A stretch of DNA of 64,000 bases, from positions 1 through 64,000 of the forward strand of contig NZ_APLF01000004.1 of the NCBI RefSeq assembly GCF_000355905.1, given 5' to 3'. The notes beneath the pieces were generated by a model. It saw only the letters and a list, made by a program, of their open reading frames with translations, made no database searches and was not told where the DNA came from. Both the position numbers and the translations under genes were made by a program. Below, piece after piece: positions 1 through 9,662 of the stretch (within the stretch, counting starts at the first letter, position 1; every line of letters starts with the position of its first letter). The DNA comes from Psychroflexus gondwanensis ACAM 44 (GTDB lineage: Bacteria > Bacteroidota > Bacteroidia > Flavobacteriales > Flavobacteriaceae).

Positions 1-114
1 ACAGTGGCGTTTTGTTATTCCAACGCTAAGAGAAATTCCTTTGTCACTGTTTGTGATGGTAAGTCTTTTAAGGTTTAGACCAATGATTTGTTTATAATCT
101 AAATCTGTCGTCAT
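1..114 (-). CDS. 5' end of an unrecognised protein, running off the window
   Basis: An open frame of 38 codons begins with ATG at 114 on the minus strand and continues without a stop to the window edge. The peptide begins MTTDLDYKQIIGLNLKRLTI. I do not recognise a family. The IGLNLKRL stretch recalls the first helix of XRE-type regulators, but what follows does not match that fold. The DNA before the ATG is AT-rich, as is usual for starts in this phylum. Without the rest of the gene the call is weak. Confidence 0.35.
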   Translation of the reverse strand, partial: MTTDLDYKQIIGLNLKRLTITNSDKGISLSVGITKRHC

Positions 115-423
115 CTTAAATTTTTAAAATAAATAACATCAAATTCAATTTATAATATCGTCGAAATAAATTGAATTATACTACGACTTAGCTCAGCACA
201 GGTTTTTTGATGGATTGAACTTAAAAATAATTAGCATAGCCTTCATCCATCTAGCTGTATCATTTAACGCCTACTTCAGTCTGCTGAAAAGCTTTGGGCC
301 ACTCGATAAAAATAAGATGACCTTCCCCACCAGATCCCAAGTGAAGGTGAACTCATGGGTCCTCTGCTTAATTTCTAAAAGCTAAACTACCTTCTAAAAG
401 CAAAATCCGAAGACACCCTACTT
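115..423. other. Intergenic stretch with a GC-richer relic
   Basis: No intact gene is visible. Bases 241-360 are about 45 percent G+C by hand count, clearly above the other intergenic DNA here. On the minus strand one frame reads GSGGEGHLIFIEWPKAFQQT (about 330-271) and is bounded by TGA codons on both sides. The arms ACCTTC and GAAGGT around 320-348 could pair. It looks like a relic of a repeat or of a lost gene rather than a working gene. Confidence 0.4.
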
Positions 424-1440
424 CTATTCTACTCTAACCTTGGCCACACGAATGGAGGTTGCCAAGAAATAAGCGTCTGCTGCTCTGTACACAAAAGCAA
501 TGCTGATGTCTTCACCCGCATACCCCTCCAATCCTAAGGCTCCCGTATTTTCTATATTGTCGAAACCTGGGTCGTTTGCTGTCATGGCCTCTAGGGCAGG
601 CTGAAAGACTTCCCAGTTGGCAGTTTCAAAATTGGTACCATCATAATCGGTTGAAATTTGCACTCCATAGGCCAACGTATTATCATCGATAGGTGCGTCG
701 AAACGCCTGTCGAAGTCGAAGTTGAGACTTGGTGCTTCTGCTCCTCCTAGACTAATGGGAGGTGAAATTAACCAAGCTTCTGAATAATCGTCCCCTGAGG
801 TTGCATCGCCATCTGGGGTAAATGGATTGGTACCTACACCCACAGCGCCTTGCCCTGTGTAGCAAAAGAAGCCGCCAGTACCAAAGGAGTTCTGTACCAC
901 ATCTATCACTTCCCAGCCTTCTGGAGGAAGCTGAAAGCTACCATTAGGCCCGCATACGCCGAAATTCTCTACAAAAGGCAAGTCATCTTCCTGTACACGG
1001 TCGTTGATCAAGTTAAAGTTGAAATACCTCCCTTCAAACTCATTGGTTACCAACCCTGGCCCTACCGCGATGATTTCAAACTCTTGTTGAAAATCCTCGA
1101 AGCCAATACCCTCTTCTAGTAGAATCAGCTGGAAATTGGCGGTAGTTGCTCCAGCGCTCACGGGGACAATAATTTCGCCACCAGCCAATTGGGGTTCTGT
1201 CGTAAACAAGCTACCGTAGGCATTTCGTGGAGCGATAATGGTAATACTGGAAGCCTGTGGAGACGCTGGGGATACCTCCAAGGTAATGTTGGTGGGACTA
1301 AGGGTATCTGTCACCACTTCTAGATCTGGAGAAGAAAATCTCACTGCAGAAAACGAGTCGTCATCACTGCAGGAAAAGAGTAAAAAAAATCCTAGCGGTA
1401 CGAGCCAAAATTTAAAGGTTAGGTTAAGTAGTTGCTTCAT
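424..1440 (-). CDS. Surface lipoprotein with C-terminal choice-of-anchor-like domain (SusE/F position)
   Basis: This 338-residue protein has a lipoprotein signal ending LLFSC with Cys24, followed by SDDD, which resembles the acidic export signal of surface lipoproteins in Bacteroidota. The middle looks like an immunoglobulin-like domain. From about residue 150 the pattern (ENFGVCG, PPEGWEV, EAWLISPPISL, LNFDFDRRF) fits the jelly-roll domains called choice-of-anchor J or DUF5017. It is the last gene of a SusC-SusD operon, 46 bases after susD, where SusE/SusF-type ligand-binding lipoproteins usually sit. The ligand cannot be told. No glycoside hydrolase or peptidase gene is nearby to hint at a substrate. 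Confidence 0.75.
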   Translation of the reverse strand: MKQLLNLTFKFWLVPLGFFLLFSCSDDDSFSAVRFSSPDLEVVTDTLSPTNITLEVSPASPQASSITIIAPRNAYGSLFTTEPQLAGGEIIVPVSAGATTANFQLILLEEGIGFEDFQQEFEIIAVGPGLVTNEFEGRYFNFNLINDRVQEDDLPFVENFGVCGPNGSFQLPPEGWEVIDVVQNSFGTGGFFCYTGQGAVGVGTNPFTPDGDATSGDDYSEAWLISPPISLGGAEAPSLNFDFDRRFDAPIDDNTLAYGVQISTDYDGTNFETANWEVFQPALEAMTANDPGFDNIENTGALGLEGYAGEDISIAFVYRAADAYFLATSIRVAKVRVE

Positions 1441-1486
1441 GATTTTAATGTTATAATATAAGCTCTCAAGCTTGTTTTGGCTAAAT

Positions 1487-2962
1487 TTAGTCTCGAATAG
1501 ACCACATCACCGCATTGATGTTATCACCCTCTGGAAATTGACGCTGAATGGCAGTTTCCAAATTATCGACATTTTGATTGATTTCTGAAAAGGGATACAT
1601 CCAGCGTTTAGGCACTCCTTCTGTATTAATGATACCACCGCCATCTACATTGAAGACGGGGAAGCCCGTTCGGCGATTATCGTAAAATGGTTCCCAACCT
1701 GAATTTAGAAACATGGCGGTATGCTTTTGAGTAAGAATTTGCTCCAACCCTGAAGCTGCTTGATAACTGATGATGGGTTGCTCCAAATAGTCTTGAGTTA
1801 AAGACTCGTCTATCTTATAATAGGCCATTGAGGCCCTGATGCCTTGCTCATAATAGTCTGCTGCATCTGCAGAAATCCAGCTGCGATGAGCCGCTTCTGC
1901 CAAGATAAAATTCAGCTCTGCAAAACCTAAAGACAAGTTGACTTCAACCTCTGCATCTTCTACATAACGCCTGTTGAGAGGAGAGCCTTCTCCACTGCTG
2001 AGTCTTGCTACATTTTCGTTGAGCGGAGCGCTTCCAAGAAGACCTGTAAAGCTTTCGAAGGTTAAAGGAGAATCGTTAACTGAATTATTATCTGGTGCTG
2101 CCATCTCAAATAAGCGTGGATCGCTAAAATTTTTGAGGCGTTCCACAAAACTTTCTTCCAGAATGTAAGAGGTGGTAACAGAGGCATTACGCCAAAATGG
2201 ATAGACGTTTCCTGTTTCTTCTGAATAGGTATATCTAGAATTGTCTTCTGTAGATTCCATTATGGGATAGATTCCAGGATTGGAAAATATACTGCTAAAC
2301 CGTGTTGGAAGGTTTAGATTGGGGTCGGTTTCCCTCACCGATAAGCTCATAAGCACTCGCAAGTGAAAGCTATTGATGAGCTTTTTCCATTTGAGTAAGT
2401 CTCCATCAAAAACCACATCACCATTAATGGCTGGACCGTTTACATCTATAAGAGCATTAGCACTCTCCAGGAGATCAAATATCGTGAGATACACCTCTTC
2501 TTGGGGATCGTAAGCCGGTTGGAAAACCTCTGCTTCAGCTTGCATAGCTTCAGATTGGGGGATGTCTCCAAACTGTCTGGTGATTTGTTCGTAGATAAAG
2601 GCTTCAAAAAATTGAGCAATAGCTGTAAAATTTTGATTGTTGAAATTTTCTGCTTCTTCCTCCATTTTCTTGACTTGTCGAAGGGTGTTGTAAAATCCGA
2701 AGCTTGCGCGATCCCATCCATAGTATTGGGCATCCTCTACCAAATTTACATTAACCAAATGTCTTGAAGCCAAAGACGCATTGAGGTCTATAGAATTGAA
2801 CGTGCTTACTTCTATATTGGTGAGAAGCAAGCCTGGATTGGCTTGGATAGTGCTATTGGGATCGTTTTGAAATTCATCATAGTCTTGACAACTTACTTGA
2901 AACAGCAACACAAGCCCTAGAATCATCGTAAATTTATCAAACTGCATATAGTGTGTTTTCAT
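1487..2962 (-). CDS. SusD/RagB-family outer-membrane lipoprotein (SusD_2 type)
   Basis: This 491-residue SusD-like lipoprotein forms the lid of a SusC transporter and binds the incoming nutrient on the cell surface. The signal peptide ends FQVSC (Cys25). The N-terminal part (FQNDPNSTIQANPGLLLTN, then the Q-Y-W-rich segment AQYYGWDRASFGFYN) and the TPR-like helices around 100-180 are typical of the SusD_2 branch. The C-terminal WEPFYDNRRTGFPVF and the ending around VPKRWMYPFSEINQN are also family hallmarks. The start is 2 bases after the susC stop, so the two are surely co-translated. A start at Met6 is possible. The substrate is unknown; peptides or oligosaccharides are both plausible for this branch. 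Confidence 0.93.
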   Translation of the reverse strand: MKTHYMQFDKFTMILGLVLLFQVSCQDYDEFQNDPNSTIQANPGLLLTNIEVSTFNSIDLNASLASRHLVNVNLVEDAQYYGWDRASFGFYNTLRQVKKMEEEAENFNNQNFTAIAQFFEAFIYEQITRQFGDIPQSEAMQAEAEVFQPAYDPQEEVYLTIFDLLESANALIDVNGPAINGDVVFDGDLLKWKKLINSFHLRVLMSLSVRETDPNLNLPTRFSSIFSNPGIYPIMESTEDNSRYTYSEETGNVYPFWRNASVTTSYILEESFVERLKNFSDPRLFEMAAPDNNSVNDSPLTFESFTGLLGSAPLNENVARLSSGEGSPLNRRYVEDAEVEVNLSLGFAELNFILAEAAHRSWISADAADYYEQGIRASMAYYKIDESLTQDYLEQPIISYQAASGLEQILTQKHTAMFLNSGWEPFYDNRRTGFPVFNVDGGGIINTEGVPKRWMYPFSEINQNVDNLETAIQRQFPEGDNINAVMWSIRD

Positions 2963-2964
2963 AA

Positions 2965-5900
2965 TTAAAATTTAGCATTGAAATGAACTCCGAAATTTCT
3001 CATAGACGGGGTTTGTAAGTTTTGATCGATACCAGAGTCTGGATCTATATAGTCGATTTTTGACCATAAGGCCAAGTTTCTACCTATGAGTGAAATAGTG
3101 GCTGACTCCAACACCGAGTTTTCCAAAAGCTTAGTAGGAAAATTATAACTTAAACTTACTTCCCTCAATTTTAAGAAAGTCTGGTCATAAAAGTGATTCC
3201 CATAAGATCTAGAATGGTAGGTGGTCATGTAATTTTCGTAGTTCACCACTTGTTCGTTAGGTGCATACTGTCGAGTATCGTTTGTGATGTTGCCCTCGGT
3301 ATCGTATTGAACATCTCCACCAACAACGACTACACCCTCTGCAATATAATTGCTAACCCCACTGGCTGAAGCGGCTCGGAATTGATTGATAGAACCTGGA
3401 TGAACTCCAGACCACCACATGTTTCTTAAGGTTCTACTTTCTGCAAGGCCTCCTATCCTTCCATCTATTCCTACAAAAAGGTTGAAGTTTTTATACCTGA
3501 AGTTATTTAAAAATCCGTAAACCCAATCTGGATCTCTGAATCCAATATGCCTGCTGAAGGGATCTCTGATGTTGATGCCATTATTACCTATAATAGGTTG
3601 GCCATCTGGTGTTTCTTGCCAAACGGTTGTAAATAGTTTATCGACTCTATCGCCTTCTCTCAACTGGTTAAGGTTTTCTCCGTCATCGATCTGGCTGATG
3701 TAAGTGCGGTACTGACTTAAATTTAAAGTAATATCCCAGCCGAAAGTTTTGTTTTTAATTGGACTCGCTCTAGAGACCAGTTCAAATCCTTTTTTCTCAA
3801 ATTCGTTGGCATTGATCAAGCGTGATGAAAATCCCGAAGCCACTGAAATGGGAACATTGGTTAAGTTATTGAAATTTCTACTATAAATTAAATTCGCATC
3901 GAAAGTTAAACGGTTATTCAAAAAGCCAACCACCAACCCACCTTCAAAAGCTGAAGAGGTTTGCGGATTTAAGTCAGGACTTATCAGATTTCTGGGAAAT
4001 ACCAAAGAAGCGTTATTTTGCCAGTTGATACCACTGTTATAAGAAGCAATGTGAGAATAAGTTCCACCAAAATCTCCATTAGAGACTTCTGCCCAACTCC
4101 CCCGTATTCTTAAATTCGAAATAATTTCTGGTAGATCGAACATTTTACTAGCCACATAACTCAAGGATATGGAGGGATAAAAGAACGAATTGTTTTGCTT
4201 TGGAAGGGTAGTCACCCAATCGTTTCGGCCAGTAAATCCGAGGTAAATTGAATTTAAAAAGCTAAGGTCTAGGGTAGCGTATGCTGAACTTATCCTAGAT
4301 TCTGATGAAAAATTACTGCCCTGGACTGCATTTCTAGAATTGGAAATATTGTAGAAGTTGGGAACATTCAACCCATTTGTGCTTACACTAGAAGCTGAAT
4401 TGCTCCTATACAAATTGGACACCCCAACTGTAGATTGTATAGTGAAGTCTTCATTTATTACTTTACTGTAATTAATGAATATATCGGTATTAAAATCAAA
4501 GCTAGAATTATAAGACTGTGAGAAATTACCATCGGTAACATTGAAATCTCTCACAAAACTGATGGGCTGCTTGGTGGTACGATCCAAAGAAAAATAATTG
4601 AATCCATTTCTCATATTCACAGTTAAGTCATTGGCTAAGTCATAGCTAAGAAATAATTGACCATAGGTGACATCTCTATTATATCCCCTATTAAATTCGT
4701 TGGCTACAAAATGAGGATTGTTATAAAAACTGGTGCTATAATGTCTTTGCTGAAAGCCTACCTCACCAGGAACCCAGTAATCTCTGAGGTCGTTCACATC
4801 TACATTCGCCCCCATCCAAAGGGCAAGGTTATAAATAAAACTCTGTGAGCTAAAAGCCACTTCTGGAATATTATCAGTTTGCTGTTTATTGTAGTTTAAA
4901 GAGGCATCAACAGTTAACTTTTTATGTTTGAATCGTCCTGTAACGCTAAAGTTGGAGTTATTGAGCTCAGTATTGGGAACAATCCCGCGTTGGTATCGAT
5001 TACCCACCGAAACTCTAATGTTCCGTTCTGTGTTACCAGCGGTTATGGCAACAGATGTATTATTGATCACTCCTGTTCTAAAAAAATTATCTAAGTTATC
5101 TTCTCCTCTAGAAATCCAAGGTAAGGGTACTCTTTCTCCCGTTACAGGATCTGTAGGGCTATTGTATTGAACAAGCTCCACAAAACCACTTGGTGTGGAA
5201 GGATCCGGCCTGTTGAGTCTTGGTCCCCAGGAAAACCCACCTCCTTCCTGTCCGGAACCCGTTCCATCGGTATAGCTGTAAATCCCATTTCGCCCAGAGC
5301 CGTAGACACTCTGAGTCTCTGGAATTCTTAAGAAATCGGTTTGAAACATCGTATTGGAGGATATTTCCACTTGAAGTCCACCATCTGTTGCCCCTCGTTT
5401 TGTGGTAATCATGATGGCACCGTTTCTTCCAATCGATCCATAAAGTGCAGAAGCGGGTGCCCCTTTAAGCACATCTATAGATTCGATATCGTTACCGTTG
5501 AGCTCCCAGAGATTGGTTGAAGTATTGGGAACCCCGTCGATCACAATCAAAGGTCTTTCTCCTCTTAAGGTGAAAAATTCATTGGCAAAAAAATCGGTAG
5601 AATTAAATACCGTTAAGCCTGCTACTTTACCCGTTAAGTTAGCAACAATATTAGCTTCTTGAGTTTTTACCAAATCTTCTCCATCTACTTTTTGGACAGC
5701 ATAACCAAGGCGTTCTTCCGACTTTTTAATGGCAAGAGCTGTGACCACCACCGCATCTAACGCATTGATATCGCTGGTTAATTCAACCTCCAGAAAATCG
5801 TCGTTTATAATTTTGACTTCTTTTGTTTTAAAGCCCATATAAATAAACTGAAGACCTGGAGTAGGCTCTTCTAAATAGATTTCAAACTCTCCATCATAGT

Positions 5901-6141
5901 TGGTAGTAGCCCCTTTTGTTGTTCCTATGCTTATAATGGAAACTCCAAGGAGAGGTTCTCCAGAAAGTTTGTTGGTGACTTTTCCCTGAATAGTAAGAGG
6001 GAAAGAGGCTACAGAATCTTGACTAACAGTGGGATTGTTAAGGGTTTGGGACTGTAAATTATGAGTGGATAGAAAAAGGCTTAAAAATAGGAAGTAGAGA
6101 CTTAAAATGGATTTAAGTGTGATCTGTTTTTTGATTGCCAT
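2965..6141 (-). CDS. SusC/RagA-family TonB-dependent outer-membrane transporter
   Basis: A 1058-residue TonB-dependent receptor that imports large nutrients through the outer membrane using energy from TonB. The order is signal peptide (ending about NLQSQ), a carboxypeptidase-regulatory-like domain (QGKVTNKLSGEPLLGVSI), a plug domain (GKVAGLTVFN, RPLIVIDGVPN, IESIDVLKGAPASALYG) and a 22-strand-type barrel ending in Phe (GVHFNAKF), as usual for barrel insertion. The frame stays open upstream to 6243, but I choose ATG 6141 because MAIKKQITLKSILSLYFLFL is a clear signal peptide and the upstream residues are not family-like. It leads an operon with susD and the 424-1440 lipoprotein. Confidence 0.95.
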   Translation of the reverse strand: MAIKKQITLKSILSLYFLFLSLFLSTHNLQSQTLNNPTVSQDSVASFPLTIQGKVTNKLSGEPLLGVSIISIGTTKGATTNYDGEFEIYLEEPTPGLQFIYMGFKTKEVKIINDDFLEVELTSDINALDAVVVTALAIKKSEERLGYAVQKVDGEDLVKTQEANIVANLTGKVAGLTVFNSTDFFANEFFTLRGERPLIVIDGVPNTSTNLWELNGNDIESIDVLKGAPASALYGSIGRNGAIMITTKRGATDGGLQVEISSNTMFQTDFLRIPETQSVYGSGRNGIYSYTDGTGSGQEGGGFSWGPRLNRPDPSTPSGFVELVQYNSPTDPVTGERVPLPWISRGEDNLDNFFRTGVINNTSVAITAGNTERNIRVSVGNRYQRGIVPNTELNNSNFSVTGRFKHKKLTVDASLNYNKQQTDNIPEVAFSSQSFIYNLALWMGANVDVNDLRDYWVPGEVGFQQRHYSTSFYNNPHFVANEFNRGYNRDVTYGQLFLSYDLANDLTVNMRNGFNYFSLDRTTKQPISFVRDFNVTDGNFSQSYNSSFDFNTDIFINYSKVINEDFTIQSTVGVSNLYRSNSASSVSTNGLNVPNFYNISNSRNAVQGSNFSSESRISSAYATLDLSFLNSIYLGFTGRNDWVTTLPKQNNSFFYPSISLSYVASKMFDLPEIISNLRIRGSWAEVSNGDFGGTYSHIASYNSGINWQNNASLVFPRNLISPDLNPQTSSAFEGGLVVGFLNNRLTFDANLIYSRNFNNLTNVPISVASGFSSRLINANEFEKKGFELVSRASPIKNKTFGWDITLNLSQYRTYISQIDDGENLNQLREGDRVDKLFTTVWQETPDGQPIIGNNGINIRDPFSRHIGFRDPDWVYGFLNNFRYKNFNLFVGIDGRIGGLAESRTLRNMWWSGVHPGSINQFRAASASGVSNYIAEGVVVVGGDVQYDTEGNITNDTRQYAPNEQVVNYENYMTTYHSRSYGNHFYDQTFLKLREVSLSYNFPTKLLENSVLESATISLIGRNLALWSKIDYIDPDSGIDQNLQTPSMRNFGVHFNAKF

Positions 6142-6441
6142 TGACCGAATTTTGAGTTGTTGACTTCTAATGTTCTTTAGGTGAATCCTAACTTCAACTT
6201 CTCCATAACGTTTGAACTTAGCTTCTTTTTGAAACCAACACAAAACAAGAAGATGAAATAGAAGTACACGATGAATTTTGATAGACTAAATTAGAACATT
6301 ATAATTTAATTAACATCTATAGCGAAAAGTTTTTTAAACTAAACAAACTATAAATTAAGCCTACTACGCTAAATATCAGATCAATTAGTCTCGACCATGT
6401 AACAATCTTTGACCTTTCACGTCTTACCAAAAACTATCCAA

Positions 6442-7920
6442 ATGAAACTCATTTTAAATTCTGCCCTACTCCTACTGATTTTTAATGTTCAACTTTCGGC
6501 ACAAAGTCTTCGAGGTCGTGTTATTGAGGCTAATACTCAAAATGGAATTCCCTACGTTAATGTACAATTGGGCAATCGCTATGGAGTCATTTCCAATGAG
6601 GAGGGTTATTTTGTTCTGCAACGTAAATCTGTAGATGATAACACAGCCATTTTGTTTTCATCAATGGGTTTTGAAACTCTTGAAATTCCATTAAGCGATT
6701 TTGAAAACGACCAAGTCATTCCTTTGAAGCCAGCTACTTATGTGCTGGATGAAGTTTTTCTATCTGATAAACAACTAACTGCTGAAGAAATCCTAGAAAA
6801 GTTTAAAGCTGGAATTAAAGAAAATCATGTTCTCAATGCTGCTCAGGTTCAAGTCTTCACCCGTCTTAATGATGATTATAAAGCTGAAACTTTTGGAATA
6901 GATGTAAAAAAGGCTTCCTTTATGAGCAAAGCTGAACGAAGGGAGATGAATGAAAATATGAAAAATCTTGGAAAAAAGATTACAGAAAACTCCTCTATAT
7001 TTTATCAGGAAAGGCTTTCGGATGTCTTCATATTTGAGGACACCCTCATGACTAAACATCAAAAAGCGCTGAAACTGATCAATAGAGATAAAACCTTTAA
7101 TACGGATGATATCCAAGACCAGGTCTTTTTCGAATTGCTAAAAACTTTAAAATCGCCTCACTCTTTCAAAGTTAGAACTGGTATCATCCCTATCGATAAA
7201 GACGTTTCGTTGAATGAGATGATAGAAGATTTAGAAAAGAGTCAAGAGAAAGTCCCAGATACCTTGTACAACAAATCCAATTGGCAAGGTAAAAGTTATA
7301 AAAAATTCGCCACTAAATTTACCAACGATTTTTTTACTAGCCCTAAATATTACACCTATGAGCTTAAAGGAGTTACTACTGTCTATGGTGAACCTTGTTA
7401 TCATATTCAATTTACTCCAGATCGAAGAAAAGGAAAATATGTGGGAGACCTTTACATACATACCCGTGATTTTGGGATGGTGAGTTATAAATACGATCTA
7501 GAAAAAGGCAGAAAAGCTATGAACGTCAATTTAAAATTTGTCTTAGGCATCAAGGTCAACACCTATATTGATAGTGGATTTTACGTATTTTCTAAAACCA
7601 ATGAAGACAGTTACTACCCTAAATACATCAAACAAGTTGATGGCAATTACGCCTACATCAACCGAAGCCTAGCTTTTAAAGAAAACAACCCTAAAAGAAG
7701 TGAACGCAAGAAGCTGAATATTGAATTTGAGTTAGAATATAACACGATAGAAACCATCGAATACGTCGGAGTTCAATATCAAAGCATTTCTCCCGAATTA
7801 GCCTCCACACTCAAATTTGAGGATTATATCCTCATCGATGAAATAGACCAATACGATCTCAATTATTGGAAAGATTATAATATTATAGAAGCTACAGAGG
7901 CCATTAAAACTTACGACTAG
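6442..7920 (+). CDS. Secreted carboxypeptidase-regulatory-like domain protein
   Basis: A 492-residue exported protein. After a signal peptide ending VQLSAQ comes one carboxypeptidase-regulatory-like domain (LRGRVIEANTQNGIPYVNVQ, NEEGYFVLQ, ILFSSMGFETLEIP), the Ig-like module also found at the N-terminus of SusC proteins. The remaining 390 residues are rich in charged and aromatic residues with many predicted beta strands (YTYELKGVTTVYGEPCYHIQF, GKYVGDLYIHTRDFGMVSYKYD) and resemble the DUF5686-like or related outer-envelope proteins of flavobacteria, without a motif that decides. ATG 6442 is chosen over an ATG at 6409 because the signal peptide begins there. It is transcribed away from the SusC operon across a 300-base gap. 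Function unknown. Confidence 0.8.
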   Translation: MKLILNSALLLLIFNVQLSAQSLRGRVIEANTQNGIPYVNVQLGNRYGVISNEEGYFVLQRKSVDDNTAILFSSMGFETLEIPLSDFENDQVIPLKPATYVLDEVFLSDKQLTAEEILEKFKAGIKENHVLNAAQVQVFTRLNDDYKAETFGIDVKKASFMSKAERREMNENMKNLGKKITENSSIFYQERLSDVFIFEDTLMTKHQKALKLINRDKTFNTDDIQDQVFFELLKTLKSPHSFKVRTGIIPIDKDVSLNEMIEDLEKSQEKVPDTLYNKSNWQGKSYKKFATKFTNDFFTSPKYYTYELKGVTTVYGEPCYHIQFTPDRRKGKYVGDLYIHTRDFGMVSYKYDLEKGRKAMNVNLKFVLGIKVNTYIDSGFYVFSKTNEDSYYPKYIKQVDGNYAYINRSLAFKENNPKRSERKKLNIEFELEYNTIETIEYVGVQYQSISPELASTLKFEDYILIDEIDQYDLNYWKDYNIIEATEAIKTYD

Positions 7921-7995
7921 GTTTCATTTTGATGCTTAAATTGAGGCCCATAGAGTTAGCGGAAAAATATAAAGTACACGACTTAAAAAAGACAG

Positions 7996-8008
7996 GCGTT
8001 TAAAACGC
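7996..8008. promoter_or_regulatory. Short perfect palindrome upstream of the SnoaL-like gene
   Basis: GCGTTT-A-AAACGC is a 13-base symmetric site 27 bases before the ATG at 8035. A near-consensus promoter element TACCTTTA lies directly after it at 8010-8017. The placement would suit an operator, but a 6-base half-site can arise by chance and no second copy was seen. Confidence 0.25.
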
Positions 8009-8034
8009 TTACCTTTAATTATTAAAACAATACG

Positions 8035-8430
8035 ATGAAGTCCATTATAATAAGCTTAGGCATATTGATTAGTTTTCAATGTTTTTCACAAACTCCTCGA
8101 GAAGTTGTGCAACACCAGTTAGACGCCTATAACAAAGGAGATATTGAAGCTTTTTTAGAAGTGTTTGCAGAAGACGCTGAAGCCTACAATTATGGTGATG
8201 CTGAGCCTTTTATTAAGGGGAAAGCCAATTTCAAAATGACTTACGGAAAATTATTTCAATCCTCTCCAAATCTTCATAGCCTTGTAACGTCTCGACAAGT
8301 CCTAGGGCAAACCGTAATCGATTACGAATATATCACTGGGCGATCCAACAGTGAACAGCCCGTTTTAATAATAGCTATTTATAAAATAGAGAATCACAAA
8401 ATTGTAAGATGTGATTTTATAAGAGAGTAA
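8035..8430 (+). CDS. Secreted NTF2/SnoaL-like protein
   Basis: A 131-residue protein with a signal peptide (ISFQCFSQ) and a single NTF2-like fold. The features are VVQHQLDAYNKGDIEAFLEVFAEDAEAY, the hallmark helix and turn of SnoaL-like proteins, then the beta sheet ending IVRCDFIRE. The fold makes a small pocket used for enzymes or binding proteins; no catalytic signature picks out a reaction. A cysteine (QCFSQ) lies in the signal region, so a lipoprotein cannot be excluded. It stands alone on its strand with about 115 bases of upstream DNA. Confidence 0.8.
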   Translation: MKSIIISLGILISFQCFSQTPREVVQHQLDAYNKGDIEAFLEVFAEDAEAYNYGDAEPFIKGKANFKMTYGKLFQSSPNLHSLVTSRQVLGQTVIDYEYITGRSNSEQPVLIIAIYKIENHKIVRCDFIRE

Positions 8431-8617
8431 CTAGTTGTTTTTTGTTTCAAAACTTCCACATCTTGTTGAAGATTAAAGCACATTTAATTAATCTACACTT
8501 CATAAGTAAGAGGCTTTTAGCTATCCAATATAGCCTGGCATTAACGTATTACTAACAAAAGTGAAGCATTCCTCTTAAATTTCACGTAAAGATAGGAGGA
8601 ACAAATAGGAATGGAAT

Positions 8618-8625
8618 TAATTTTG
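8618..8625 (+). promoter_or_regulatory. Candidate -7 promoter element (TAATTTTG)
   Basis: TAATTTTG matches the Bacteroidota -7 consensus TAnnTTTG and lies 23 bases before the ATG at 8649. No TTG box is visible at the expected distance upstream, so confidence is limited. Confidence 0.4.
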
Positions 8626-8648
8626 CTATTGTAATCTAAAATACGAAC

Positions 8649-8957
8649 ATGGAAGAGAGTATCGAAATAATTTATGAATCAGCAAATTTCACTAGCGCAG
8701 GCACATCTCAATTGTCTGTGAAGACATCTTCTGGAATAGAACAAGCTTCGGTAGAAAATTTATCAGAACTAGACTCTGATTATGACCACACGGATCTTGG
8801 TCGACTTTTTAAAGAAAGCCCTGAAAATTTCGCGAAGATTCAAAAAGTAATATTTCGCGATCAATTCTTTTTTAGTTGTTGTTTCAGCTCTGGAGATGTC
8901 ATGATTACTCTAAAATTTGATGCTAAAGGAACTTTAATGGATAACAGAGACTTCTAG
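8649..8957 (+). CDS. Small hypothetical protein
   Basis: A 102-residue protein without signal peptide or membrane segment. I do not recognise a family. It is acidic, with a QFFFSCCFSSGDVMITLKFD segment that reads like two beta strands containing a Cys-Cys pair. A candidate promoter element precedes the start. Codon use looks like the neighbours, which supports a real gene. Confidence 0.55.
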   Translation: MEESIEIIYESANFTSAGTSQLSVKTSSGIEQASVENLSELDSDYDHTDLGRLFKESPENFAKIQKVIFRDQFFFSCCFSSGDVMITLKFDAKGTLMDNRDF

Positions 8958-9026
8958 ACCTAGGAGTTAAATATATTTTTAGTATAAATTTCATCATTTA
9001 ATTCAACCCACTTAAAATCAATTACC

Positions 9027-9635
9027 ATGAACAAATTAAAGCAAGTTACAGCTTTAGCTGTAATAGGATTACTCACGCTAACAACTCAGGCACAAGACAA
9101 CACTTTCGGAGTAAAAGGAGGTGTCAATTTTTCTAACTTTTACACTGAAAATGTAGATGATGAGAATGTAAAAACGGGTCTCAATTTTGGAGTCTATTCC
9201 AGAAGTGCGCTTATCCCCGAATTACTTTATTTACAAGCAGAATTGGGCTACTCCGGCAAAGGTGCTAAAATAGAAGGCAGTCTTGGAGAAGCAGAGTTGG
9301 GATTAGCCTATCTAGAATTACCAGTGATGGCTTCTATCGGTTTAGCTGACTTCATTTACCTAGAAGGTGGTGCTTATGCTTCTTACCTTCTAGATGCGAA
9401 CGTTTCTGGAGAAACCTCAGGAGGTAATTCCTTTTCGGATGATATAAGTACGGATAACTTTAAGGACTTTGATTATGGTTTAGCCGTTGGTGCCAGTACG
9501 CATTTGGCTCCACTTGTAATTGGTGTAAGATATTACTACGGTTTACAAAATATAGTAGATAACGATTTTGCAGATTTCACTGGTATTGAAGCTAGAAATT
9601 CCAATTTCCAAGTTTACGTAGCTTTTGAATTTTAA
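9027..9635 (+). CDS. Outer-membrane beta-barrel protein (PorT-like / OMP_b-brl_2)
   Basis: A 202-residue outer-membrane protein. A signal peptide ending TLTTQAQ is followed by alternating strands with the family opening FGVKGGVNFSNFYTEN, then ELLYLQAELGYSGKGAK, LAYLELPVMASIG, LEGGAYASYLLDA and the final strand NFQVYVAFEF, which ends in Phe. This is the 8-stranded barrel family often annotated porin family protein or PorT-like in flavobacteria. Its role is usually structural or unknown. It has its own terminator at 9663-9690. Confidence 0.85.
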   Translation: MNKLKQVTALAVIGLLTLTTQAQDNTFGVKGGVNFSNFYTENVDDENVKTGLNFGVYSRSALIPELLYLQAELGYSGKGAKIEGSLGEAELGLAYLELPVMASIGLADFIYLEGGAYASYLLDANVSGETSGGNSFSDDISTDNFKDFDYGLAVGASTHLAPLVIGVRYYYGLQNIVDNDFADFTGIEARNSNFQVYVAFEF

Positions 9636-9662
9636 ATAGCCAACCTAATCAATTGCTACGTT

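Noticed and set aside
850-1119. Open frame on the plus strand inside the lipoprotein gene
   Set aside because: It is a shadow of the minus-strand lipoprotein gene; its peptide has no family character.
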